Assembly (NCBI GenBank): GCA_029204225.1
Contig: CM055103.1
Span: forward strand, 2,754,406 to 2,818,405
DNA: 64,000 nucleotides
Direction: 5' to 3'
Origin: Diphasiastrum complanatum
Taxonomy: Eukaryota; Streptophyta; Lycopodiopsida; Lycopodiales; Lycopodiaceae
Notes under the pieces: model-generated
Told to the model about the DNA's origin: nothing
Database searches by the model: none
The model's input: only the letters and a program-made list of their open reading frames with translations
Shown here: one piece after another, positions 33,415 through 44,410 of the stretch
Numbering within the stretch: position 1 is the stretch's first letter
How the letters are laid out: each line of letters begins with the position of its first letter
Translations under genes and position numbers: made by a program

Positions 33415-34127
33415 GAGTTTTGGCCTACTTTTCTTCCCGTTCCTCCTACCTCCTTCGCTCCCTCCACTCTACTTCCTCGGCAACTTTCTGGAAGATCTTT
33501 CTTCATAAGCCCCTATCCATTGCACCCATCCCTCTTCAATCCTGGGTCGACTATGCAACCAACCTATATACAACTGCTTACCCTTCCATCTCTCTATCTT
33601 CTCGTCCTACCAATTGTGACCTCTTTTCTCTTGACATGGTTGAAGCCACCATCTGCAAACTCAAGAACAATCGTACGTAGTCTGACATTGACCTCCTTCC
33701 AGCCGATCTCCTCAAACCAATTGCCAAACTTGCCTCCCCTTTCCTGGCCCGTTGTTTCAACCGCTCTGTCGTTGATGGTTTCCCCATACCTTCTTGGGCC
33801 ACCAATCTCCTTCATCCCATTCTTAAAGCAAGCGATGCCATGAATGTCCACAACTATCGCACTATTATGATTGGTCATACCATGGCCAAGTTGTACGCCA
33901 CTATTCTCCAAAACTTCGTTACGGTAGAGGCTGATTCTCGACTATTATATGCGACTGGCCAAGCTGGCTTCCGCCGAGGTTATAGCAGTCTTGATCATGT
34001 CCTCACTCTACGTACTATCATTGAGGAGGTAAAGCATATGGGCAAGAAGGTATTTGCTTGTTTTGTTGATCTCTCTAAGGCCTTTGATACTGTTCCCCAT
34101 CATCTTTTGATCAGAAGACTACGTCAG
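33415..34127 (+). pseudogene. LINE-A: internal fragment of LINE ORF2 (RT N-half)
   Basis: It starts in the pre-RT region (SSATFWKIF...SWVDYATNLYTT, compare SSAFWREF...WTDYATQLYT in LINE-C) and continues through NYRTIMIGHTMAKLYATILQ, GQAGFRRGYSSLDHVLTLR and CFVDLSKAFDTVPHHLL, the motif holding the first catalytic Asp. It stops abruptly at 34127, where the ORF1 sequence of LINE-B begins. There is no 3' tail at this junction, so it is a truncated or chimeric copy. Confidence 0.8.
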
Positions 34128-34671
34128 TAGCAACAAACAGGCCTCCAAGTCTACCACCACTATGATAAAAGAGTTGGAACAAAAGATCGAGCAGCAAAAG
34201 GAGGCAACCCTCTCATGGGCATCGGTACTAAAACAAGGCACTAAACCTAGTGCTCCCATTACATCAGTCATCTCAGCCACTATCCCAAAAGAGAAATATC
34301 GGGCGCAAAAGGCGCTCAACATTAGGGTAAGAGGGATTCCAGATACGCAGGATGCTATAGCAGAGGCCAATCGCTTCTTGGATACCACACTAGGACATCA
34401 GACAGACGGTCTAGACACGGCATGGAGGACTACCAAAGATACAGCCACATTGATCATCCGCTTCACCTCCTTGGCTACCAGACGGGACGCTTTGCGATGT
34501 AGAGCTAAGCTCTGCGGCTCCACCATTTTTATGGATGATGATCTTACCTACATTCAGGTGGAAGAGAGGCGTAAGGCCTTTCAGGAGGCTAAGGAGTCAG
34601 GCATACAAGTCATATATAGAGATGGACGAGTGCGTTGTTTGGACAGCGCTCGTGATGGATCCCATAGTTAG
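34128..34671 (+). pseudogene. LINE-B ORF1 (coiled coil plus RRM-like domain), 5'-truncated
   Basis: The frame enters in the coiled coil (MIKELEQKIEQQKEATLSW) and continues with NIRVRGIPDTQDAIAEANRF, LIIRFTSLATRRDAL, FMDDDLTYIQVEERRKAF and VIYRDGRV, the layout of the RRM-like and C-terminal domains of L1 ORF1p, an RNA-binding chaperone. The stop is at 34669-34671. About 280 N-terminal residues present in LINE-C ORF1 are missing. Confidence 0.75.
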
Positions 34672-34689
34672 GGATTGGGGTGCCCGGGG

Positions 34690-37600
34690 TTGGGAGCACC
34701 CCGGGGCCCCTTCCACACCACCTTCGGATCGGAGTGTGGAACTGTGCCGACATACATTCATCTTCCACTGCAGGGGACCTGGTTTATCACTGGCCGAGAT
34801 GTACTATTCTTTATGGAGACACACGAGAGCCCAGAGCGAGGACTTCCCTCTTTTCCCAGATATAGATGGGACTCAGTATTCCGACGAGAGACTAGATCTG
34901 CCAGCGGTCGTGGTTCAAGAGGGGTCGCATGCTTATACAGAGAGTCTCTCCACTCGAGCCTCGACTTCATTAGACATGACGAGCATGCCCGATATATATG
35001 GACTCGCATTGTGGGCCAAGATATTGGTTTGGACAGAGATCTTTTTATTGCAGCGTGTTATTTTCCACCAGAGTCCTCATCTTTTGTTGAGGGTATTGGA
35101 TCTCCATATCAGGACCTCTCACCGGATATTATCAGATTTGCAGAGCGGGGGCATATTCTCCTCACGGGGGAGTTTAATGCCCGAACATCTTCGCGACAGA
35201 CAAAGTTCTTTGACACCACAGATCAGCTTTGTGTTCGTGCCCTTGACAGTGATATGCTTGGAGTTACCAGGACTTTTGCGCATAGTTTGGGACCTACTAC
35301 TCCATATGGTGAGCATTTATTACAGTTTGGAGAGGCACATGAGCTAGCCATTTATAATGGCTTACCCTACTAGCCACATTCAGACAGATATACATGTCAT
35401 CCCCACAGCGGAGGACATAGTGTCGTTGACTATCTCATGGGGTCACCATCCTTTGTACCCATCATCTATGATTTCCGGGTCTCCCCCACCACCCTTTCTA
35501 ATCATTCCTTCCTCTCCTTCGATATCGGTCACTTTCTCCCCACTCACCCACCTCCGCCACCCATGCTTGCCCGATCACCCCGATACACATTTGACCCAAC
35601 CCCATTTACATACCACTATACCAGCAATCCTTGGCTTCGCTTTTACATTCCTTCCCTCATGATAGTCCAATCGACATCCAGGCTGCTTTTCTCACCACCT
35701 CTCTCCACACTGCCGCTCTAACCTTCCATACCAAACCCCATCCCAGTAACACTCGACGCAAACCTCGCCCATTGCACCCTCCTTGGTACGATACTGAATG
35801 TCGTTCTCTTCATCAGTCAGTAACCTATTCACGTAGCCATGCTCCACATTTACTTCCATCGTTCCGTCGCTCTTCCCACCGTGTTCTTCGTCGTAAAAAG
35901 CGTGCCTATGATAATTCTGAAGGGAAATGTCTGGTTGACCTTCTTTTCAGTTTTCTTCGGGCGCTTTTTGGCGCGAGTTCATTCCCCGCTCTCCACCACC
36001 TCTCTTGGAAGACCTCCGCATTTGGACTGCTTATGCCACTAGTCTGTATACCATCCCCACTGACTCACCCATCTCCATATCCCCACGACCATCTGAGTTC
36101 TCCTTTTTCACATCTGATATGGTCCTTGCAGCCATTAAGAAGATGAAATCCCATAAAGCCAGAGATATTGAAGACCTCGAGTTTGAACTCCTTTCCCATG
36201 CGTCTGACTTACTCGCCCCCACCATAGCCACTCTTCTTAATTCCGCAGTTGTTTCTGGTTTCCCATCATCTTGGTGCACTAACATCATCCACCCCATCCA
36301 TAAGAATGGTGACCCCATCGTTCCAAGTAATTACCGCACTATCATGATTGGGCATGTCCTGGCAAAGCTGTATGGTACTATACTTCAGTCTGTTGTGAGT
36401 TCAGAGGCGGAGACCAGGAAACTACATGCTATGGGTCAGGCAGGTTTTCGGGCCCATTACTCTACTACAGATCACATCTTCACATTACGGGTCTTGATTG
36501 AGGAGGCTAAGCACAGGAAAGAGAGGGTTTACTGTTGTTTTGTGGACTTCAGGAAAGCCTTTGATTCTGTTCTTCGCTCATTGCTCATTCAGAGACTCCG
36601 GGACCTTGGCTTCATCATTCTTGTTGTGATGGCACTTTATGAGCGCGTCCTGGGATGTTTCCGGCATAGCAGTGGCATATCTGATCATATCTGGAGCACT
36701 ATTGGGGTGAAGCAGGGTTGCTCCCTCTCACCGGTCCTCTTTGGCTTGTACATTGATGAGTTGGAGCGAGTCATTACACAGTGTGGTGGTACGGGTTGCA
36801 GGCTCGGGGGCATCTTGATTGTTATCCTTCTTTATGCCGATGACGTGGTATTGGTCTCACCGACCAAAGAGGGTTTGCAGCGACAGTTGGATTGCTTACA
36901 TGCATTCTGCACCAGATGGGGCCTAGGGGTGAACATTGGGAAGACCAAGGTTATGGTCTTCAACACTTCTCGAGCATTCATGCAGCGACAGGAGTTTACT
37001 TTTGATGGACACATTCTAGAGGTGGTCCCTTCTTATACGTACCTAGGGATCCTTTTCTCAGGTCCTACTTTTAGTATGAGACAAGCCGCTACCACTCGAC
37101 TGGGGAAGGGGCATGCCTCCCTTGTTCAGCTAGAGCGATTCTGTTTTCGGAAGTCCATCCAGGATGCTCGCAGTAAGTGCCGCCTCTTTGATACCATTGT
37201 CACCCCCACGGCTCTATATGCGGCAGAGGCATGGTGCACAAGCCTCCCCTCTTCACACTGGGCCAGCCTTTCACAATTACAGACCACCATGCTAGCTCAT
37301 TTGATTCGAGCAAAGCCTTCTGTCCCACATGAGATTCTTTTGGCCGAGTTTGCAGTTCCACCTATACAGATCGAGGCAGCTCTTCAGCTCATTACCTATA
37401 TTCAGAGGATACAGGCACTGCCAGAGATAGACAGACGATACATACAGATTGCACTATCATCCTCACAGGGCCTTCATGATCAGGGCTATAGACTATCATG
37501 GTTCTCTCAGGCATCTCACCTCCTACTTGAGTCATTTGGTATCTCCATCACTGCGCTTCCCTCGGGTACCCATCAGTATATCAGACGATTTCTCTATCGA

Positions 37601-38248
37601 GCATACCTAGAGCGGACTTGGAGCAGCCAGTTAGGAGTTAAGCCAGATTTCTACCGGACCTACTTTTTGGAGCTGGATGTATCAGGGACCCCAGTCATGC
37701 CACGCTACTTAGATTCAAGGCTATCACATTGCCTCAGATTCACATTGGGACAGCTCAGGGTGTGCCCTTTTACCTCCAATCCCCCGGAAGAGGATTCGAA
37801 CAGTTCCGTGACACCATTAATGAGGTTCCATGGTATTCCTCGAGAGGAGCGGATTTGCCAGTTGTGCTCTCTCGACGAGGTGGAGTCTGAGGAGCATATT
37901 ATCTTCAGATGCCCGATATATTATGAGATCAGAGGGAGATATCACTGCTTGTTTCGAGACATACCTACCACTCTACGTTCTCTCATAGCCTATGAGGACC
38001 CACGGTGTGTCGCATTGATGGTACGTGAGATGTTCATATTGCGGAGAGATCTACACGGGACATCCCAGCAGCTTACCTCTCAGTCATTGATCACTTCATT
38101 CTTTACTAGACGAAGATCACGTGACTCCGTACCTGAGGATGATGACCACTACGACGACGAGGATGACAGCCGCCTACATGCCCACAGAGATCAGAGACGG
38201 TGTACTACCCATACTGCCAGGATAGCCAGACCTCATATACAGAGATAG
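34690..38248 (+). pseudogene. LINE-B ORF2: endonuclease, reverse transcriptase, zinc region
   Basis: APE-type endonuclease: LFFMETHES (catalytic Glu), LLTGEFNART, HSVVDYLMGS and SNHSFLSF (degraded SDH), broken by a stop at 35373 and frameshifts near 35630 and 35960. A long frame (36005-38248, 747 codons) then holds the RT: NYRTIMIGHVLAKLYGTILQ, CFVDFRKAFDSV, VKQGCSLSPVLFGLYIDEL, LLYADDVVLVS and GLGVNIGKTKVMVF. The end carries CQLCSLDEVESEEHIIFRC, a CCHC-like element, then an acidic and Arg-rich tail. The RT part is intact, the endonuclease is not. Clade L1 is inferred from ORF1 and endonuclease type. Confidence 0.85.
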
Positions 38249-38502
38249 AGACATACTACACACGCTCATGCTCATAGACGACACCAGCGGGCTCCAGCAC
38301 CTTCTCATGTTGCGGCTCGCATTACTTCTTTCTACAACACCAGCAGCAGTAGCAGCAGCAGCAACACAGACTTGACATCTTGATCACAGATGCTTACTTG
38401 TCTATTAAGTTGACACTAGTTGTTTTCTTTATATCAGTTTTGGAGACGTTCTATGCGCTCCCATGGTTACTACACACTTGACATGTACCTCATTAGTCTT
38501 AT

Positions 38503-38565
38503 ATGCCTTTTGGCATGGAAAAGACATTAATAAAGCTTTCTTTCTTTCTTTCTTTCTCTCTCTCT
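38503..38565 (+). other. LINE-B 3' tail: stem-loop, ACATTAATA and (CTTT)n(CT)n
   Basis: The stem ATGCC-TTTT-GGCAT is followed by GACATTAATAAAG and pyrimidine repeats in place of poly(A). The LINE-D tail (51462-51532) has ATACC-TTAG-GGTAT in the same place, and LINE-E has GTGCC-CTTG-GGCAC. Confidence 0.75.
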
Positions 38566-38756
38566 GACCCGCTCCTGATCCGCAATTGGCCCTGCATTGC
38601 CTGATCCGCTCCTGGCCCAGCAATAGTGGTGATGGCACCTAATCCGTACCTCCTGGCCCGCCCTGCATTGATCCGCACCTAATCCGTCCTGTCCGTCCGA
38701 CCTGCAAGTCCGCCCTGTCCGAACCTGTCCGCCCTGTCTACCCTGCCTTGCCTTAT

Positions 38757-39932
38757 GGCTCCTCGTGGGTCCGTCCCCCCTCGTGCCACAGCCCCTCTTC
38801 CTCCACGCCGGACCACCCGCTCCCCACTCACCTCATCCCCCCCCCTTCAATGCCATCTCATCCCCCTCCCCTCTCGTTGAAACTAGCCCCCCCCCATTGA
38901 TGGCTCACCCCCTCACTGCTCATTGGAACTACCCCCCTCGCTGCTGTCTACAGAACTGCCTGCAACCCCCCCTCTTGCTGCCTACAGATCTACCCTCCCC
39001 CTCGCTGCCTATTGACCTGTCTTCCCCCTCGCTGGAACACCCTTTTTCTTCCCCACTCCCATTCTCTTCATCCTCTTCTTTTCTCTCTTCTGCTGCTCCT
39101 TATCTTTCGCCTTCTTCTTCCTCTGCTTCTGCCTCTTCCTCGTCTTCATCGATCTCCAATCCTATCGATCTGGCCATCCCTACCGGCCTCCTTCCTACCC
39201 CTATTTCCCAAGAACCCACAGCCCCCCCATCTACAGCACCCATCCCATACACTCCCTCCAAATCAACCGAACTATTTTCCTCCTGGGAAGCTGACCAAAT
39301 GAAAGCCGATTTCCAGCTTTTGAAACGGGAACTTACACAACTGAAAGGAATAGTGGTCTCCTTACTCAAGGAAAAGACTGTGTTGCAATCCAAAGTCGCT
39401 TCATTCAACACCAAGCAAGTTGCAGCCTTGGAATCGACCACCACCATGATACGAGAGCTTGAGAATCAAATTGAGCAGCATAACGATTCATGGGCAACGG
39501 TCTTGAAGAAAGTCACCAAGCCTAGTGCCCCCATTTCCTCAGTCATCTCAGCCACTATTTCAGAAGAGCGATCAAGGGAGCAAAAGGCCCATAACATTAG
39601 GGTTCGTGGGATACCGGATACACAGGATGCCATTGCTTCGAGATTTCTCGAGACCACTCTAGGACATGTGACAGATGGGCTAAATACAGCTTGGAGGACC
39701 ACCAGAGATGCAGCTACACTGGTCATCATCCTTAGGCAGCCGCAGAGAGGCTTTACGCTGCAGAGCCCAACTACGTGGCACTACCATATATATGGATGAC
39801 GATCTTACCTACATCCAGGTTGAGGAGAGGCGCAAAGCCTTCCAGGTGGCTCGAGAGACTGGTAGACGGGTCATATATCGAGATGGTCATATACGGTTTG
39901 TTGTTGGCACCCCTAACAGTTCCCAGAGCTAG
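38757..39932 (+). pseudogene. LINE-C ORF1 (Pro/Ser-rich N-terminus, coiled coil, RRM-like)
   Basis: A likely ATG is at 38757 (MAPRGSVPPRATAPLPPRR). The frame shifts in a C-run near 38838. A long Pro/Ser region (38840-39280) precedes a coiled coil (MKADFQLLKRELTQLKGIVV...STTTMIRELENQIEQ) and the conserved NIRVRGIPDTQDAIASRFLE. A second shift near 39725 separates this from the end (MDDDLTYIQVEERRKAFQVA). ORF1 proteins of this type bind LINE RNA. The start and N-terminal length are uncertain. Confidence 0.65.
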
Positions 39933-39993
39933 GAATTCGAGGCCCCCCCCAGGATTGGGAGCATCTCGGGGCCCCATCCATACCATCTTCAGA

Positions 39994-42900
39994 TTGGGGT
40001 ATGGAATTGTGATGGCATCCACTCATCTTCTACAGCAGGCGATCTGATTGACTTTATCACTGGTCGAGACCTACTGTTTTTCATGGAGACTCACGAGAGC
40101 CAGGTGCGCGGTTTACCCATCTTCCCGGGAGACAGATGGGATTCAGTATACAGATCTGACACTAGATTAGCCAGTGGCCGTGGTTCGGGAGGAGTGGCTT
40201 GTCTATATAGAGAGTCCCTTCATCAGATGTTTCAGTTTGTCAAGCATGATGAGCATGCACGGTATATTTGGCTTCGTATCACAGGACGAGCGATTGGTTT
40301 GGACAGGGATATCTTCATTGATGCCTGCTATTTTCCTCCAGAGTCCTCCTTTGTTGAGGGTGATGGCTCACCTTATTTGGTCCTTTCAGTGGATATCATC
40401 AGATTTGCAGAGCGAGGGCATATTTTCCTCACTAGGGATTTTAATGCCCGGACAGCTTCACGACAGATAGAGTTCCATGATGCTACAGATTAGATGCGAG
40501 TCCATGCCCTTGATAGTGACAGCTTGGAGATCACCAGGTTTTCTGATGATGGACCGGGACCTATTACTTCATATGGTGAGTACCTGTTACAGTTTGGTTA
40601 GGCACATGAGTTAGCCATTTATAATGACCTACCTCACTGGCCTAATTCTGGCAGCTGTACTTGTCACTCTCACAATGGCGGTCATAGTGTGGTTGATTAC
40701 CTCATGGGGTCACCGTCATCCATCCCCTCTCATTCATAGATTCCATATCTCCCCTACCACCCTCTCTGATCATTCGTTCTTATCCTTCGCTATTGGCCAC
40801 CTTCCACCATCACAACCTCTACACCAGTCCATCCTTCCCCGTGCACCCAAATACACCTTCCACCCCCTCTCCATCCCACTCTACCAGGAATCTCTCGCCT
40901 CCTTACTTCACTCTTTTCCACACAGTGAACCGCTTGAGTCACAAGCCGCCTTCCTCACCACCTGTCTCCACACTGCTGCTACTTTCGCTTTCCCCTCTGA
41001 ACCTCATAAACACAAACCAATGCATCCACAATCATCCCGACCTTTCCATCCACCATGGTATGACGCGGAATGCCGATCCCTTCACCACTTTGTCACACAT
41101 GCTCGTTTCCACGCCCGCCATCTCCTCCGCTCCTCACGGCAATTGTACAATCGTACACTTCGTCGCAAAAAACGTGCCTATGATGACTCCGAAGGTAACC
41201 GTCTTGTGAACCTCCTTCTCAGCTCCTCCTCTAGTGCCTTTTGGCGTGAGTTTATCTTTCGTGCCCCACCCCCTCTACTGGACGATTTACATATCTGGAC
41301 CGACTATGCTACCCAGCTTTACACTATACCATATCTCTCCTCGACCTTCAGACTTCACCTTTTTCACCCCAGACCTGGTTCGGTCAGCAATCAAAAAGCT
41401 GAAAACCCACCGCACTAGGGACATTGAAGACCTTTAATCTGAGCTATTGATTCACGCCTCCGATACTCTTGCCCCTACCTTATCCACTCTCCTTAACCAT
41501 GCCGTTGTTGAGAGCTTCCCACCTCTTGGTGCACCAACATACAGTTGACTCTCTTTCCATTTCTCTTTCCCCACGCCCTTCAGAATTCACCCTCTTCACC
41601 TCGTCCATGGTTGAAAACGCCATCCAAAATGGTCAAACCCAAAAAGCCACTGATGTTGACCTCCTAAGTATGGACTTCCTAAAACCAGTTGCCCACATTA
41701 TTGCCCCATACATTTCCCATATCTTTAACCAATCTGTCATCTTCGGTCCCCCCATATCGTGGTGCACCAACCTTTTACACCCTATCCTCAAAGCCGAGGA
41801 TCCTTTGATTGTAGACAACTACCGCACTATTATGATCAGTCATACTATGGCCAAGCTATATGGATCGGTTTTGCAGTCTATTGTGAGCTCACGGGCAGAG
41901 ACAGAGGGGTTATATGCTATGGGACAGGCAGGCTTTCGCGCTGGCTACTCCACGGCTAACTAGATATTCATCCTGAGATGCATTATTGAGGAGGCTAAGT
42001 TCAGGAAGCAGAGGGTTTATTGTTGCTTTGTGGATTTCCGCAAAGCCTTTCGATTCTGTTCCGAGACACCTTTTACTCCAGCGCCTAGCATCGATTGGCT
42101 TTTCTCAGGAGATCATTGATGCTATCGTCACATTGTATGAGAGAGTGCTAGCTCGTTTTCGAGATGGTGATGGATGATCCTCTTACATTCATAGTACAGT
42201 GGGAGTTAAGCAGGGATGTCCTTTTTCCCCTACTCTCTTTGCTCTATATATTGATGATCTTTAGCGGATTATTAGGGAAGAGGGTGGAGATGGCTGTCCG
42301 TTAGCGGATATGATTATCCCTATTCTACTATATGTGGATGACGTGATACTTCTATTGAGATCAGCATCTGGGCTTCAGCAGCACCTTGATGCTTTATATA
42401 CTTTCTACTAGATTTGGGGTTTGATGGTGAACATTGGTAAGACTAAGGTCATGGTGTTCAACACCAATCGACAGCATATGAGAGACACAGTGTTCTACTA
42501 TGATGGGCTGCCACTGGAGATAGTAGCCTCATATACATACTTGGGTGTCCTTTTCACTGGTCCATTGCTCACTTTTAGACTAGCTGCATTGTCTAGACTC
42601 CGCAACGGGCACTCTGCTCTTGTCCAGATGGAGAGGTTTTCCTCTATTTACTATGTACATGATCCTGATACGCGCTGTCACCTTTTTTCTGCCACTGTCT
42701 CTCCGGTGGCTCTATATTCAGCAGAGACATGGTGTCCTGGCTTGTCCAAAGATACTTGGAGTGATATTTCACGTTTGCAGATCCTTATGCTTAGCCGGAT
42801 GATCCGTGCGAAGCAGTCAGCTCCCCATGATATCATACTGGCAGAGTTCGCCTCACCTCCACTGATTGTCGAGGCTATATTTCGGATTATCACATTCATT

Positions 42901-43640
42901 CATAGAGTCTCGGAGCTTGATTCATCCAGATATGTTGCTACAGCTTTCACATCCTCTCACACTCTAGCTAGTCAGCAGGCTAAGTCCTCATGGTTTCAGT
43001 GTGTTTCTGACCTTTTGAGTAGGTGGGGTTTATCTATATCTGATCTCCCAAATGGGACACACACGTATATCCGCCAGCAGATTTACAGAGCTTACATCAG
43101 CACAGTGTGGTCCAGATCCAGCACGGGTCAAGCTCCATTTTTACCACACTCATCTTCTTTAGCTTGATGTTTTTGGGCTTCCCATTCGGCCGGGTTATTT
43201 TTCTCAGACGTTATCTTTTGGCCTGCGTTATCGTCTTGGTCAGCTTAGGGTCTCTTCTCACCAGCTTGCTATTGAAAGAGGTAGATACACAAACACACCT
43301 CGACCACTACAGATTTGTCAGTGCTGCTCTTTACAGGAGATTGAGGATGAGTTCCATTTCATTTTCCGATGTCCAGCTTACTATGAGATCAGAGGCAGAT
43401 ACCATTGCTTATACAGAGATACTGCACTTACACTTGGTTCTTTCCTTGCCTTCTCAGATGCGAGATGTGTTGGTTTATTATTACGAGAGATGTTTACTCC
43501 GAGATCTTCCTTTTTATTGGATGTTTCTGATGTGGATCATAGCCAGTCCCACATTACACACTTTTTCCACAAGAGGGATACAGATGAGACTTCTGACAGT
43601 GAGATGGACATGCCAGTATGACGACCGAAGCTCCAGCGTC
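39994..43640 (+). pseudogene. LINE-C ORF2 (endonuclease, RT, zinc region), multiply broken
   Basis: The endonuclease opens QIGVWNCDGIHSSSTAGDL and has LLFFMETHES, LTRDFNART and HSVVDYLMGS...LSDHSFLSF, so the SDH motif is kept. Stops occur at 40493, 40602 and others. The RT is in pieces: NYRTIMISHTMAKLYGSVLQ, CFVDFRKAF (frameshift), VKQGCPFSPTLFALYIDDL, LLYVDDVILLL, MVNIGKTKVMVFNTN, then QCCSLQEIEDEFHFIFRC, the CCHC-like end. The 41320-41720 interval carries two successive versions of the segment before NYRTIM. Confidence 0.75.
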
Positions 43641-44410
43641 CTGTTACAGGCACATTCAAAGGCAAATGCGATAAATCAATATTTAGACTCTAGACTGAAT
43701 GATCATCCACATAAATTTCATTTTTCAAAAAACAAAGATAAACTTTATTACCAGAAGCTTCCAAATATTTAACCACTTCTAAAGCAGAAATCATAGGATC
43801 AAAAGGCCTATTTGAGTAACATCATCCTGTCTTAAAGACTCGTTTTTAGAATAAAACCATTCTTTTCCGAAGATTATGTCTACGCTATCCAAATTCATGA
43901 TATGAAAATCTAGCGGTTCACCATAATCCTGAATCTGAAGCGGCAGCTGAGGAACACGCTGATCCCAAGCTTGTCAATCTTCCCCCGATGCCATTTTCAC
44001 CACATACAAGTGATTACTTGGTGCATTAGCCGCCTTGAGCTTCTGCACCAGTTTAGCATTTATAAAGTTGTGTGTGGAACCATCATCAAAAAGAACAATC
44101 ACAATTTGGCGTCCTACAATCCCATTAATACGAATCAGGTCGTAGGGGCCAAAAACAGCTGTATTAAAACAACAATTCTCGTAACTAGTGCCATCCTTAA
44201 AGGATAAATCAACAAAAGAAATACAAGAATTACCTGGCGCTTTAAAAGATTTAGGTTGTCCGCCAGATTTCTTTTGCTTTTTCTTCAGGCAGTCTTTAGA
44301 AAGATGCTTGTTACGAGCTCGTGACCAGTGCCGAACCCCAGAGAACACAGATAGGTCAGATACCACAGTCAGGGTCGTGTCTAGCGTACACGACCAACAG
44401 GGCAACACAG

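Larger units (their letters stand above)
34128..38565 (+). mobile_element. LINE-B: 5'-truncated L1-like LINE with complete 3' tail
   Basis: It begins inside ORF1 and contains the endonuclease, RT and C-terminal zinc region. It ends with a stem-loop (38503-38516), ACATTAATAAAG, (CTTT)n and (CT)n ending at 38565. LINE-C starts on the next base. Confidence 0.85.
38566..43680 (+). mobile_element. LINE-C: near-full-length but decayed LINE
   Basis: It begins directly after the (CT)n tail of LINE-B with a GC-rich leader containing repeats of CCGCTCCTG and CCGCCCTG (38566-38756). ORF1, endonuclease, RT and zinc region follow. The 3' tail is missing; sequence related to Gypsy-B starts by about 43690. 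The RT N-terminal segment is present twice (41320-41535 and 41536-41720), pointing to a chimera. Confidence 0.8.
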
